Numbered from the stretch's first letter, positions 23,801 through 29,706 are shown. The stretch is DNA of 64,000 nucleotides from G965115915 sp965115915 (GCA_965115915.1 OZ220483.1:1984001-2048000); one strand, 5' to 3'. The notes: generated by a model not told the origin, from the sequence alone. Made by a program: numbers and translations.

Positions 23801-25618
23801 GATCGAGGATCGAGTGGCTTCACCGCGGATGACATCACGGGTGGGCTGACGCAGAACTTTAGCACCAGCAATTTTGCCGGGGGCACAACGGCGACAGTGT
23901 CGATTGCGACAATAAACGACAACATCGTGGAAGGCGCGGAGACCTATACCATCACACTGCTTGCAAGCACGGGCTATGCGTTGGGCGGCGATGTGGCGGT
24001 GGATGGCACGTTGAACGACGACGACAGCGCGCAGGTGACACTGGCTAGCACGACCATTGCGGTGACGGAGGGTCAGACGCTGACGGTGCCGGTGACGATG
24101 AGCGCGGCGGCGGACACGGTGGTAAATGGGCAGGTGACACTGAGCAGCGGTACGCCGACGGACGATTTTGCCGCGGCGATGGTGAACTTCAGTATCAGGG
24201 CGGGAGAGACGAGCGGGAACGCGGTTTTCATGCCGAAGACTGCGAATAACGGAGATGGTAATTACAACGCGGAACGCAGTTACACGGCGACGGTGACGCT
24301 GACGACCCCGCCTGCGGGTGTCACGGTGGGAACTGACAACACCGACATGGTGACGGTGACCGACAATACCCCGGCGCCGGTCCCGGGCGTGTCGCTGAGC
24401 CAAACCACATTGTCTGTCGATGAGGGAGACGCCGCCGGCGGGACCTACACGGTGGTGCTCAATACCCAGCCAAGCCATAATGTGACGGTGACGGTGAGCA
24501 GTAACAATACGGATGTGTCGGCCAGCCCGGCGTCGCTGACCTTTACTTCCGGTGCCGGCGGCAACTGGAACACGGAACGGACCGTGACGGTAACGGCAGA
24601 GCATGATATCGACATGATGAATGACAGCGCGACGCTGACGCACACCGCGAGCAGCAGCGACAACGACTATCAGGGGGTGACGATCAACAGCGTCGCGGTG
24701 ACGGTGACGGATGATGATATAAGGGACCCTGTGCTGCAGTTGCTGACCGACCCGGCGCGAGTGAACGAGGGCAGTGCGATTCAGCTCAGGGTCACGGCAA
24801 ACCAGGCGGTGGCCGGCAGTCTCGCGCTGAACCTGCGCATCGCGGACCGTTCGGTATGGCAAAACACACGCTCCGAAGCCATGCCCAGCGGTACCGACGC
24901 GTCGGATTTCACTGGTGGACTGACACAAAACGGGGTGACGGCGGCGTTCAATGGCGGAACCACGGCGACGGTGAGCATTGCGACGGGCAGCGACAGAACG
25001 AATGAAGGAGATGACTATTACCGGATCACGCTGGTGGCGGGCAGCGGCTATACCGTGGGGACAGACGCCAGCGCGGACGGTGTGCTGGATGAACCGATCG
25101 TGATCACCGGATTCACCTTTCGTGCTGCAGGGACAACAACATCATCAGCGAACGTGATCCATGGGTTCTTTATTCGCAGGCCGGACCCGCCGTATTTTGA
25201 GTGGACCGGCATATCGGGCCTGAATAGTCGTTATACCGTTCGTACCGGATTTCCAGCGATAGGTACCGGAGACGATGGTGGCTACCTGGTGTTTTATCCG
25301 TCGTCACAGACGGTGAGCGATGCGCAGGTGCCAGGTACCGTGCAGCAATGTATCGCGTTCAACGATGCGACCCGGGATCGTCTTTGTATATATGGTGCGG
25401 CCCGACCTGTAAACAGTTATCATGACGATGGTTCAGTGGGATTCGGTGGCGATGTGGCGCTGCCCACTGTGGGTTTTCAGACAAGAACCACTGGCTTAGG
25501 TGTCAGGGAAGTGCCGACCCGTTATGTGGACCTGACCGCGGCGAGCTACACGATGCGCTTTCGGAGTTACACCGGGATCCTGAGTGCCGCGGTCACTGCC
25601 ACCCGCCAGGACATGTGA
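11837..25618 (+). CDS. Giant inverse-autotransporter adhesin with Calx-beta-like and FnIII repeats
   Basis: The predicted surface protein has 4,593 residues. I prefer the ATG at 11837, ten bases after GGAG, to the one at 11828, which sits on that GGAG. A signal peptide (about 1-33, RIAATLLPALLLSP) is followed by a Gly/Ala linker and an intimin/invasin-type N-terminal barrel at about 185-420 (GGGYRRRVGDG, FYDHNVDSTLQRLGLSL). A domain up to about 588 contains two Cys and an Asp-rich segment (RDRDGDGGYEG). About 30 Calx-beta-like modules of 100-115 residues follow (LTVxEG ... YTVVL ... VTVTD), with four fibronectin type III modules starting near nt 16950, 18630, 20310 and 22000. A distinct C-terminal domain of about 170 residues (from nt 25090) has two Cys (QQCIAF, RLCIYG) and could be the binding tip. 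The family inserts the barrel and pushes the C terminus outward. Calcium binding by the modules is inferred. Repeats are GTGACG-rich, so assembly error is possible. Confidence 0.92.
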   Translation: MRNSCFMPWRTRIAATLLPALLLSPVATISDPGHHSFQLRPGTAGGLLPLSEKTALEETVDDAALRAVLTGDNTIAAPAVSPTARGSASPAAGGSGDGLLGVPGHSGASGEGGLPGRTAGSDAEDAATALNRGLLGLSGHSSGLRAEGVSGRAAGSDAEAVLSRRDRDALEPGELRHSLKERLKERAVAAVNTRLTRALDSRLQGMLLALGGEQSGLRLDSSLRWDVREGVQGGLDVFVPFFGDADSTWFLQPGFLLWPGLDGERRHDLNIGGGYRRRVGDGVAGGGVFYDHNVDSTLQRLGLSLDFRSGRGYGALNVYYSLTDWEDSGEAPGQREEHALGGLDLQLHYALTDALEVHGSLGMWEHYEEGSGEHKGLRPGGSFGVDYELLPGLSFGGSYEIADALGKDRYELGLRFVWPAQSRLRAEGGVADLYSVVKREKRILYARRDTGETDCGVELRAQVRESPAGALSVGTQVEFSGRLVNAEGMSSSGLRCVGLGREFLVSNPVEVRFRDRDGDGGYEGAELQGEPFVWRVPAPGSTGSEGFEYDVGSGSYTLRFRDPSGVIPESRIRFVGGDVAGDNTYVVAVSAGVSVVPQSLTVDEGGSGVYTVQLNSRPEAEVSVTVLGATGDVTVSGSPLSFDASNWRTQQTVTVTAGGDADAEDDRVELSHRASSGDSDYAGVEVAGVTVTVRDDETAGVTLSTGSLSLSEGGSGTYTVVLATQPLETVTVTPRSDTASVSFMPATLRFGTSTGTGGWDTAQTVRVTAEQDVDAADERAQLTHAVEGYGAVTSAGRVTVTVTDDETAGVTVTPRSVTVLEGDTAGSYYTVVLSSRPSAAVTVTPRSDNTDVVFTPATLRFGTSTGTGGWDTAQTVVVTARDDEDAIADSAMLTHGIAGGDYAGVSVPSVSVTVTEDDTVGVSLSSTSLTVTEGRSETYTVVLASRPSAAVTVTPSSDNAAVTFAPSTLSFGTAVWNTVQTVTVTARQDLDTNNDSATLSHSITGGDYASVTVPNVNVTVTDDDVPGVTLSPQALTVSEGGSGMYTVVLNTQPSAAVTVTPSSDNADVSFSPATLSFGTSTGTGGWDTAQTVRVTAEQDGDAVDDSATLGHGITGGNYASVSVPAVRVTVTDDDTRGVRLSASVLTVTEGGSGNYTVVLATEPSATVTVTPSSDNADVSFSPATLSFGTGTGMGGWDTAQTVTVTAEEDLDSANDSARLTHRISGGDYASVGVSAVRVTVTDNDTPGVTLNETTLTVDEGDATGDSYTVVLNTQPSAAVTVTPSSNNADVKFTPATLSFSTSSGSGGWDTAQTVTVTAVTDADTVNDSATLTHTATSSDRSYNSVRINSVAVTVTDTTPMLTLETAPSAVAEGTAIRVTVTSDKAVSGTLAVSLTLSDRGSSGFTADDITGALTQTFTTASFSGGKTAAVTIATADDAIVEGAETYRITLGSGTGYALGSSVMVDGTLNDNDSAQVTLASTTIGVTEGQTLTVPVTMSAASDTVVNGRVTLSDGTPTADFAAAMVNFSIAASQTSGNAVFLPRTANNGDGNYNAPRSYTATVTLTSPPMGVTVGTDDTDTVTVTDNTAAPSPGVRLSATTLTVDEGDGDGGSYTVVLATQPDADVTVTVSSAAIGDVTVSGSPLTFTSGTGGNWATVQTVTVTAAVDSDTDNDSVTLTHSVSGGATGYGGGLSIDSVAVTVTDTTPGAAASLSAVAGDKQVTLTWGLPVSGGTRASWQYRATTETSGWSGASWTAVPSSNAGTTRHTVSSLTNDSAYRFQVRAVGSVGTANFGAASAEASATPRSAAVAGVTVNPQALTVSEGDSAGGTYTVVLATQPSAAVTVTPSSNNADVKFTPATLSFSTSSGSGGWNMAQTVTVTADADADADNDSATLTHGITGGDYASVDVPDVSVTVTDTTPKLTLETAPSTVAEGTAIRVTVSSDKDVTGTLAVRLTLADRGSSGFTADDITGALTQTVTTANFGGGKTAVATIATVNDAIVEGAETYRITLGSGTGYALGDDVAVDGTLNDNDSAQVTLGSTTIAVTEGQTLTVPVTMSAAADAVVNGRVTLSSGTPTADFAAAAVNFSIAASQTSGNAVFLPKTATNGDSAYNAPRSYTATVTLTSPPAGVTVGTDNTDTVTVTDNTPAPSPGVRLSATTLTVSEGDSDGGTYTVVLATQPDADVTVTVGGTLGDVTVSGSPLTFTSGTGGNWATAQTVTVTAAVDSDTDDDSVTLMHSVSGGATGYGGSLSIDSVAVTVTDTTPGAAASLSAVAGDKQVTLTWGLPVSGGTRASWQYRATTETSGWSGAPWTPVPSSNAGTMSYTVSGLTNNSAYRFQVRAVGSVGTANVGTASAEARATPRSAAVAGVTVNPQALTVSEGDSAGGTYTVVLATQPSAAVTVTPSSNNADVKFTPATLSFSTSSGSGGWNMAQTVTVTADADADADNDSATLTHGITGGDYASVSVPDVSVTVTDTTPKLTLETAPSTVAEGTAIRVTVSSDKDVTGTLAVRLTLADRGSSGFTADDITGALTQTVTTANFGGGKTAVATIATVNDAIVEGAETYRITLGSGTGYALGDDVAVDGTLNDNDSAQVTLGSTTIAVTEGQTLTVPVTMSAAADTVVNGRVTLSDGTPTADFAAAMVNFSIAANQTSGNAVFMPKTATNGDSAYNAPRSYTATVTLTSPPAGVTVGTDNTDTVTVTDNTPAPSPGVRLSATTLTVSEGDSDGGTYTVVLATQPDADVTVTVGGTLGDVTVSGSPLTFTSGTGGNWATAQSVTVTAAVDSDTDDDSVTLMHSVSGGATGYGGSLSIDSVAVTVTDTTPGAAASLSAVAGDSQVTLTWGLPVSGGTRASWQYRATTETSGWSGAPWTPVPSSNAGTMSYTVSGLTNNSAYRFQVRAVGSVGTANVGAASAEARATPVAALPELTLSGTADGTEGGSLSLSLSSDIDVGGTLAVAFSVQGSTSATDRDAAAADFNGGTLSGVTTASFNNGKTAMVSLRLTDDASVEGDEGFRISLSSGTGYTVASGSAVLSGTLTDNDGIRLTAETSKGATEGGSLSVALSAVATSDGGTTYSTDTDFGSTLSGLSWSYSGDAVAGDFVTVPSSASFSDGTASVDFVVADDSDSEESYSIQLSAVTGHTVVGSNAVSGKLGAMLTFAFGSATATVTEGDVVSLTVNVSPTPVENITVFIDTTDGTAKSPADYTPGGYSLSFGAGDSSSNLSIQSEEDTLVEGDETFTAMLTGSDYPAIARIGDPDTVTVTIEDDDTAAAGVRLSATTLTVDEGDSAGGSYTVVLATQPDADVTVTVSSAALGDVTVSGSPLTFTSGTGGNWNTAQTVTVTAAVDSDTDNDSVTLTHSVSGGATGYGGSLSIDSVAVTVTDTTPGQPTGLTATAGDAQVELSWTAPGSGGSIGSWQYRATPRRSGWTNAPWTDMSGSDSTTTRYTVESLTNNRAYRFQVRAVGSVGTANVGMAAVEASATPVAATPPGVTLSPRALTVDEGDSNGETYTVVLDTEPSAVVTVTPSSDNAEVIFSPATLRFGTGTGPGGWDTAQSVTVTARSDADADDDSAMLTHSITGGDYATVNVPNVRVTVTDTTPKLTLRTNPSAVAEGTAIRVTVSSNKDVTGTLTVSLTLADRGSSGFDANDITGALTQTVTTANFGGGKTATATIPTVDDAIVEGAERYSITLGTGTGYALGGDVTVNGTLNDNDSAQVTLASTTIAVTEGQTLTVPVTMSAAADTAVNGRVRLTGGTPTDDFAAARMDFSIAAGQTSVDASFAAQAPGTGDSRYNAPRSYTATVTLTSPPVGVTVGSDNTDTVTVTDNTAAPSPGVTLSETSLTVNEGDTTAAIYTVVLNTQPTAAVTVTVSSNNNDVRLRPTAPMTFGTNTGFRGWNRQQTVRVTARSDADTDNDSATLTHTATSTDNNYNSVTINSVAVTVTDTTPELTLATAPTTVTEGTAISLAVNSDKNVTGTLTVRLRLSDRGSSGFTADDITGGLTQNFSTSNFAGGTTATVSIATINDNIVEGAETYTITLLASTGYALGGDVAVDGTLNDDDSAQVTLASTTIAVTEGQTLTVPVTMSAAADTVVNGQVTLSSGTPTDDFAAAMVNFSIRAGETSGNAVFMPKTANNGDGNYNAERSYTATVTLTTPPAGVTVGTDNTDMVTVTDNTPAPVPGVSLSQTTLSVDEGDAAGGTYTVVLNTQPSHNVTVTVSSNNTDVSASPASLTFTSGAGGNWNTERTVTVTAEHDIDMMNDSATLTHTASSSDNDYQGVTINSVAVTVTDDDIRDPVLQLLTDPARVNEGSAIQLRVTANQAVAGSLALNLRIADRSVWQNTRSEAMPSGTDASDFTGGLTQNGVTAAFNGGTTATVSIATGSDRTNEGDDYYRITLVAGSGYTVGTDASADGVLDEPIVITGFTFRAAGTTTSSANVIHGFFIRRPDPPYFEWTGISGLNSRYTVRTGFPAIGTGDDGGYLVFYPSSQTVSDAQVPGTVQQCIAFNDATRDRLCIYGAARPVNSYHDDGSVGFGGDVALPTVGFQTRTTGLGVREVPTRYVDLTAASYTMRFRSYTGILSAAVTATRQDM
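17221..18900 (+). repeat. 1,680-bp superrepeat, copy 1 (inside adhesin)
   Basis: Bases 17221-18900 and 18901-20580 are nearly identical over 1,680 bp (560 codons). One unit encodes three Calx-beta-like module types (starting TVNPQALTVSEGD, TPKLTLETAP and AQVTLGSTTIAV), a GVRLSATTLTVSEGD module and one fibronectin type III module. Being a multiple of three, the duplication keeps the frame. Related, more diverged units lie at about 15575-17220 and 21660-23340. Confidence 0.9.
18901..20580 (+). repeat. 1,680-bp superrepeat, copy 2 (inside adhesin)
   Basis: This is the second tandem copy of the unit at 17221. Visible differences are few, for example DAVVNGRVTLSSG against DTVVNGRVTLSDG in the AQVTL module and DKQVTL against DSQVTL in the FnIII module. 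The near identity indicates a recent duplication or ongoing gene conversion. Confidence 0.9.
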
Positions 25619-25621
25619 GGA

Positions 25622-25640
25622 CACCGCTCGGCCAGCGGTG
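25622..25640 (+). terminator. Hairpin just after the adhesin stop
   Basis: CACCGCT and AGCGGTG form a perfect 7-bp stem with a 5-base loop, four bases after the adhesin stop codon. It is followed by GGGG rather than a T run, so it is at best an imperfect terminator. Further short inverted repeats (GGGGA/TCCCC, AAAG/CTTT, CCTCC/GGAGG) crowd 25641-25705. Confidence 0.4.
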
Positions 25641-25717
25641 GGGGAAGACCTTCCTCCCCGACGCTAAAGGCTGGCGCTTTCATCCCCTCCCCAAAGAAAG
25701 GAGGATGTGAACCCGCA

Positions 25718-25757
25718 CGACGCGTTTTCGGCGTTACACCGGGACCCTCAGTGCCGC
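25718..25757 (+). pseudogene. Scrap of another adhesin 3' end
   Basis: About 40 bases here match the adhesin's own 3' coding sequence at 25551-25590 with about five mismatches. Read in the same frame they give TRFRRYTGTLSAA against MRFRSYTGILSAA. The scrap lies 167 bases after the intact copy and contains the stop codon of the oppositely oriented FHA gene. It looks like the leftover of a third paralogue. Confidence 0.55.
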
Positions 25758-26680
25758 AGATACATGGACGGCACCATCGTGCCATGCGAGGACAGGTCGG
25801 TCAGTCGGAACTGCCCTTCCCCTCCCGTTTCGATCAACAGGTGCCTCCTGGAGACGTCGCGCATGGACGGGTCCACCGCGATGGAGCAGGAGAGTTCCCT
25901 GCCCACGGAATTTTTCCCCGGACTCAACGGGTAGCGGCTTTTGGAGGCCTCATCGACCAGCGCAGGCCCTGCCCCACCTTCGCTCCGGTACAGCGAAAAG
26001 CGATGCTTTGACAGGAACAGTGTCATATGATGACGGTCCTTGAACTGTATCACGACCGGCTCCCCCTTGGGCAGGGCGCTGAGTGCGCTCCGATCCGTAT
26101 TGCTGCTCAGTTCGGACGCAGGCTCTTCATCAAGCAGGCCCGCTATGCCGCCACCGGCAGGCGCCGGCGGCATGACAATGGTCCCCCCCAACGCCTCGTC
26201 CGCCGCCAGAGAGGTCTCCCGAATGATTGGCTCCGGGCGCTTCTTTTCCCGGTACAGGGCCTTGATGACGCTCTGACGGGAGGCGAGGTATTGCACGTAT
26301 TTGACCAACGCAAGACGGCGTAGATCATCACACTGCTTCCCCTGCGCGTTGAGCGCCTGAAAAATGTCCCGCCAGTCGTTCTCCTGCGAAAAAACCTGCA
26401 TATCCAACTGACGTATCTGCTGACCAATGTACTCCGGGTTTTCCACCGTCTTGGACAACAACAGCATCAAACGTTTTTCCAAATCTTTGATAGTGCGTGA
26501 CTCCAGCTCGAGCTGTGCCGCCGTCTTGCCTATCAGGCCTTGAACCATCTGTGATGAAACCCCGGTCCTGCCAGCAAGGCAGAAACTGAAGACCTCGGCA
26601 GAAGGGAAACGCAGGGACTGGCCGTCGATTACCAACTCCCTGCCATGGAAGAGATCCTGGATGAGATTATGTCTCGCCAT
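25748..26680 (-). CDS. FHA-domain protein
   Basis: The 310-residue protein has a C-terminal forkhead-associated domain. The signature GKNSVGRELSCSIAVD, SRRHLLIE and LTDLSSHGTMV (about 245-305) carries the Arg, Ser-x-x-His and Ser-x-x-Gly-Thr positions used to bind phosphothreonine. The N-terminal two thirds are mostly helical and unrecognised, with possible coiled coil at about 55-125 (IKDLEKRLMLLLSKTV), followed by a Gly/Pro/Ala linker. There is no signal peptide, so it is probably cytoplasmic. No kinase gene is in the window. A second FHA protein lies at 27943-29706 beyond the sulfurtransferase, and the two may share a signalling role (inference). Confidence 0.85.
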   Translation of the reverse strand: MARHNLIQDLFHGRELVIDGQSLRFPSAEVFSFCLAGRTGVSSQMVQGLIGKTAAQLELESRTIKDLEKRLMLLLSKTVENPEYIGQQIRQLDMQVFSQENDWRDIFQALNAQGKQCDDLRRLALVKYVQYLASRQSVIKALYREKKRPEPIIRETSLAADEALGGTIVMPPAPAGGGIAGLLDEEPASELSSNTDRSALSALPKGEPVVIQFKDRHHMTLFLSKHRFSLYRSEGGAGPALVDEASKSRYPLSPGKNSVGRELSCSIAVDPSMRDVSRRHLLIETGGEGQFRLTDLSSHGTMVPSMYLRH

Positions 26681-26887
26681 CTTCAGTTTTCCCCTACAAT
26701 AGGTCTCTTCTAGGTCTCTTCATTACAAATACGCCAACCCGGGCAAATCACGCCACCCGCCTGGAAAAGGGTGTCTCGCGCCTTCCGCAGGTGTCGCAAA
26801 AAACCTCTGAACATAATACACTTGATACCCTCGATATTACAAACTGTTGGGAACTTTGTTTAGCATTCACTCTCAGAGACCGGGCTT

Positions 26888-27724
26888 ATGTCTTGGAGCA
26901 CGCTGATAAGTGCCGCGGAGTTGAACAACGCAGACCGGGCAGACTGGCTGCTCATCGATGTGCGGCACGCACTGACAGACCTCGGGGCAGGACGCAACGC
27001 ATGGGAAACAGCGTGCATTCCCGGGGCACAGTTTCTCGACATACGAGAGGACCTGAGCGACCTGAGCAAACGCCATGGTGGACGACATCCACTCCCCGGG
27101 GAAAACACGATGCGGCGGCTTTTTTCTTCTCTGGGTATCCGCCGTGAGCGCCAGGTGGTCGTATACGATGCCAGTTACGGGGGCTTCGCGGGAAGACTCT
27201 GGTGGATGCTGCGCTACATGGGACACGATGCGGTAGCGGTACTGGATGGCGGGTGGCAACAGTGGCTTGCCGCCAAAGGCCAAACCATGCCGGGGCACCG
27301 CGAAACACAGCCGCGCTGCCGTTTCCAGGGCACCATACGACACGATTGGCTGGTCTGCGCCCCTGCCGTGCTGCAGCAAAAACTGCTGGTGGATTCCCGT
27401 GAACCCGAACGTTACCGGGGAGAATACGAACCCCTGGACCCGGTAGCAGGGCATATCGACACGGCGGCAAACCGGTTCTGGATGGAAAATATACACCCGG
27501 ATACCGGCTGTTTTTATCCCCCGGCGGTGCTGAAACAACAGTTGTTGGAACTGTTCGATGGCACCGAGCCCGAACGGGTAAGCTGGTACTGTGGCTCAGG
27601 GGTAACCGCCTGCCATAATCTGCTGGCGCAGTGCCATGCCGGATTGGGAATGGGGCGGCTATATGCCGGTTCGTGGAGCGAATGGTGCCTGCTGAAACCG
27701 CAGGAATTCCCGGCAAGATTTTGA
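26888..27724 (+). CDS. sseA: Rhodanese-type sulfurtransferase (SseA-like)
   Basis: The 278-residue protein has two tandem rhodanese domains. The inactive N-terminal half begins near LLIDVRHALTD and includes VVVYDASYGGFAGRLWWMLR. The catalytic half has LLVDSREPERYRGEYEPLDPVAGHIDTA. The active-site loop CGSGVTAC at about 240 resembles the CGSGVTA loop of 3-mercaptopyruvate sulfurtransferases more than the CRKGVTA loop of thiosulfate-type rhodaneses. It would transfer sulfane sulfur to thiols or cyanide in the cytoplasm. Start at ATG 26888 (MSWSTLISAAEL). It stands alone between two FHA genes. Confidence 0.92.
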   Translation: MSWSTLISAAELNNADRADWLLIDVRHALTDLGAGRNAWETACIPGAQFLDIREDLSDLSKRHGGRHPLPGENTMRRLFSSLGIRRERQVVVYDASYGGFAGRLWWMLRYMGHDAVAVLDGGWQQWLAAKGQTMPGHRETQPRCRFQGTIRHDWLVCAPAVLQQKLLVDSREPERYRGEYEPLDPVAGHIDTAANRFWMENIHPDTGCFYPPAVLKQQLLELFDGTEPERVSWYCGSGVTACHNLLAQCHAGLGMGRLYAGSWSEWCLLKPQEFPARF

Positions 27725-27839
27725 TTTTGATATATATTCGAGGCAACACCACGGCGCCTGCGCAGCCTGCCTGAGGCCCGCACCCCGGGGAATTGCAAGA
27801 TCCGAAATCTTTGCATCCACACTTTTCATTCACATTTGC

Positions 27840-27845
27840 TAATAT
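27840..27845 (+). promoter_or_regulatory. Putative -10 box upstream of the vWA-FHA gene
   Basis: TAATAT lies in an AT-rich stretch. It ends four bases before a perfect 33-base hairpin, so transcription would begin at or inside that palindrome. No good -35 is visible. Confidence 0.35.
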
Positions 27846-27849
27846 ACCC

Positions 27850-27882
27850 CGTCCGGTCACCAGCGTTGCTGGTGACCGGACG
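27850..27882. promoter_or_regulatory. Perfect 15-bp inverted repeat (operator or hairpin)
   Basis: Two 15-base arms beginning CGTCCGGTCACC pair perfectly around the loop GTT. The palindrome sits 60 bases before the vWA-FHA start and 126 bases after sseA. There is no T run on the plus strand, so a simple intrinsic terminator is unlikely. A repressor operator over the start site or a stable 5' leader hairpin are the alternatives. Confidence 0.55.
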
Positions 27883-27942
27883 GACTGGCAGCAGACAAAC
27901 AAGAGGCAGCACAGCAACCAACCATAGGTGAGGGAACCAGCG

Positions 27943-29706
27943 ATGAACTATCTTCGTCAGATGCTGTACCTGCTGACCCTGCTCTCCTTCTGGACAGGGG
28001 CCGGTGGGCTGTTTGTTCACGCCGGGCAGATATCTTCTCCGGTTGACACAAGTACGGGGTCAACACCGTTTCCAAACGATGGCCCGGATGGCATGGACAT
28101 GATGGAAGCGGCAGAGACTGTGCTGCCAGCGGACATCATGCTGGTAGTGGACAACTCTGTAGAGATGCAAGAGGCCGGGCAAGACGGCCATATCCGCTCT
28201 GCGATCCTCGAGTTCATTTCCATGCAGGAGGAACAGAACCAGATAGGAATGGTCTTCTATACGGACAAGGCGTCCGTAACATTGCCGCTGACTGCGGCAC
28301 AACTGTCCAATCGGCACGTATTCACCGCCGCGCTGGAAAATCTGGAGTTTTCCAGTACGCTCAGCGACTCGGCAACAGCTATCGAGCGCGCCTGCTATGA
28401 ATTGCGCATGGATGCCCGCCCTGACTCCAGAAAATACATGCTTTTTCTTTCTGCCAGCGGCATGAACACTGGTGATCCGGCCAACGATGCAACGCAACGG
28501 GAATGGCTGCATAACGCGTTGATACGAGAGGCTGTGGCAACGGACACGGTTATTTACGGCATTGCCCTATCCGATCAGGCCGATCTGCACAGCATCCAGT
28601 TACTGAGCCGCGACAGTGGCGGGGCGTATTTTCGCTCCGAATCCCCGTATCAACTGGCCCCCGTGCTAAGACAGGTGCAACAGACCATCATTGCCAGAGA
28701 TACACAACCGCTACCCGACCCGATGGAAGACGACCCCACCGTCTTCATACCAGATGACGAACCATCGATGCCGGAGCCGGAGCCGGAGCCGACTCCAGCA
28801 CCGATGCCAACACAACAACCCACACCGGTACCGTCTCCCCAGGCAGACGATGGCGGCATGGGTTGGCTCGTCTGGCTGCTGGCATTACTGGCCATCGCCG
28901 GGGGAATCGGCATATATCGGATGCGCAACGGCAGGCTGCTTCCGCTGAATCCCCCTCCTGCCGCCATCCTGCTGGACAATTACGGCAACACCAATGCCCC
29001 GGACCATCCCATCGTCGGTCGCAAGCCCGTGGTACTTGGCCGCATGGCAGGAAAGGATACCTACCGTTTTCACTACATTGTCGTGCGCACCGAAACAGTC
29101 GGACGCCGGCATGCGATGATAGAGTTTCGTGACGGTGTCTTCTGGCTTTGTGATCAGGGCAGCATCAATGGAACATTCCTGAACGATGTCCGGATTGAAC
29201 GGCATCCACTCAGACACGGTGACCGCATACGGTTACACACGGTAGAGTTCGAATTCCGCATCCGCGACGAAGCGACCAGGAATATGCACTCCGCCGGCAA
29301 TGCCGACGCACCGACAATCATCGCGGCTGGTGCAGTCGGCGGTAGCGCATCAATCCCTGAGCCGCCAACGGTGGATCAAACCATCGCCAGCAACGTCGAT
29401 GGAATGGAAACGGTGGCACCAGACGAGAATGAAGACATCTTCGATTTAACCGGGGGAATGGGAGACGGTTTTCCTGCCGAAGACCCCGGTTTGAACGAAG
29501 ATGTTGCGCAAGCCAACACACCGGAGACGGACGCTGATGTTGCGCAAGCCAACACACCGGAGACGGACGCTGATGTTGCGCAAGCCAACACACCGGAGAC
29601 GGACGCTGATGCCGACGCCGAACAGAAAAATCCCGATATTGACCTCGGTGCCGCCACAGATTCAAACTCCGCTTCTCCGGAGGACGAAACCGCATTCCTC
29701 AAATAA
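27943..29706 (+). CDS. Membrane-anchored vWA and FHA domain protein
   Basis: The 587-residue protein starts at ATG 27943 (MNYLRQMLYLLTLLSFW), with GAGG about ten bases before it; a GTG at 27928 is less likely. It has an N-terminal signal sequence. A von Willebrand A domain at about 60-255 has DIMLVVDNS as a MIDAS-like motif (DxDxS replaced by DNS) and a conserved IGMVFYTDKASVTLPLT strand. A Pro/Glu-rich linker leads to a membrane helix (GWLVWLLALLAIAGGIGIY, about 307-325). The FHA domain at about 355-440 has VVLGRMAG, GRRHAMIEF and DQGSINGTFLN. The tail holds three 12-residue repeats (DVAQANTPETDA). The vWA part should face the periplasm and the FHA part the cytoplasm, a possible transmembrane phospho-signalling arrangement (inference). 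Confidence 0.88.
   Translation: MNYLRQMLYLLTLLSFWTGAGGLFVHAGQISSPVDTSTGSTPFPNDGPDGMDMMEAAETVLPADIMLVVDNSVEMQEAGQDGHIRSAILEFISMQEEQNQIGMVFYTDKASVTLPLTAAQLSNRHVFTAALENLEFSSTLSDSATAIERACYELRMDARPDSRKYMLFLSASGMNTGDPANDATQREWLHNALIREAVATDTVIYGIALSDQADLHSIQLLSRDSGGAYFRSESPYQLAPVLRQVQQTIIARDTQPLPDPMEDDPTVFIPDDEPSMPEPEPEPTPAPMPTQQPTPVPSPQADDGGMGWLVWLLALLAIAGGIGIYRMRNGRLLPLNPPPAAILLDNYGNTNAPDHPIVGRKPVVLGRMAGKDTYRFHYIVVRTETVGRRHAMIEFRDGVFWLCDQGSINGTFLNDVRIERHPLRHGDRIRLHTVEFEFRIRDEATRNMHSAGNADAPTIIAAGAVGGSASIPEPPTVDQTIASNVDGMETVAPDENEDIFDLTGGMGDGFPAEDPGLNEDVAQANTPETDADVAQANTPETDADVAQANTPETDADADAEQKNPDIDLGAATDSNSASPEDETAFLK
29500..29607 (+). repeat. Three 36-bp tandem repeats in the vWA-FHA tail
   Basis: Three essentially identical 36-base units encode DVAQANTPETDA each. 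As a multiple of three, unit gain or loss would keep the frame and change only the length of the acidic tail. Confidence 0.95.

Noticed and set aside
25641..25705. IS200/IS605-type insertion sequence
   Set aside because: Only end-like hairpins are visible. There is no tnpA or tnpB reading frame, so no mobile element is called.
25567..25785. 72-codon minus-strand open frame across the hairpins
   Set aside because: It crosses the adhesin stop, hairpins and the duplicated scrap. The sequence is explained by those elements.
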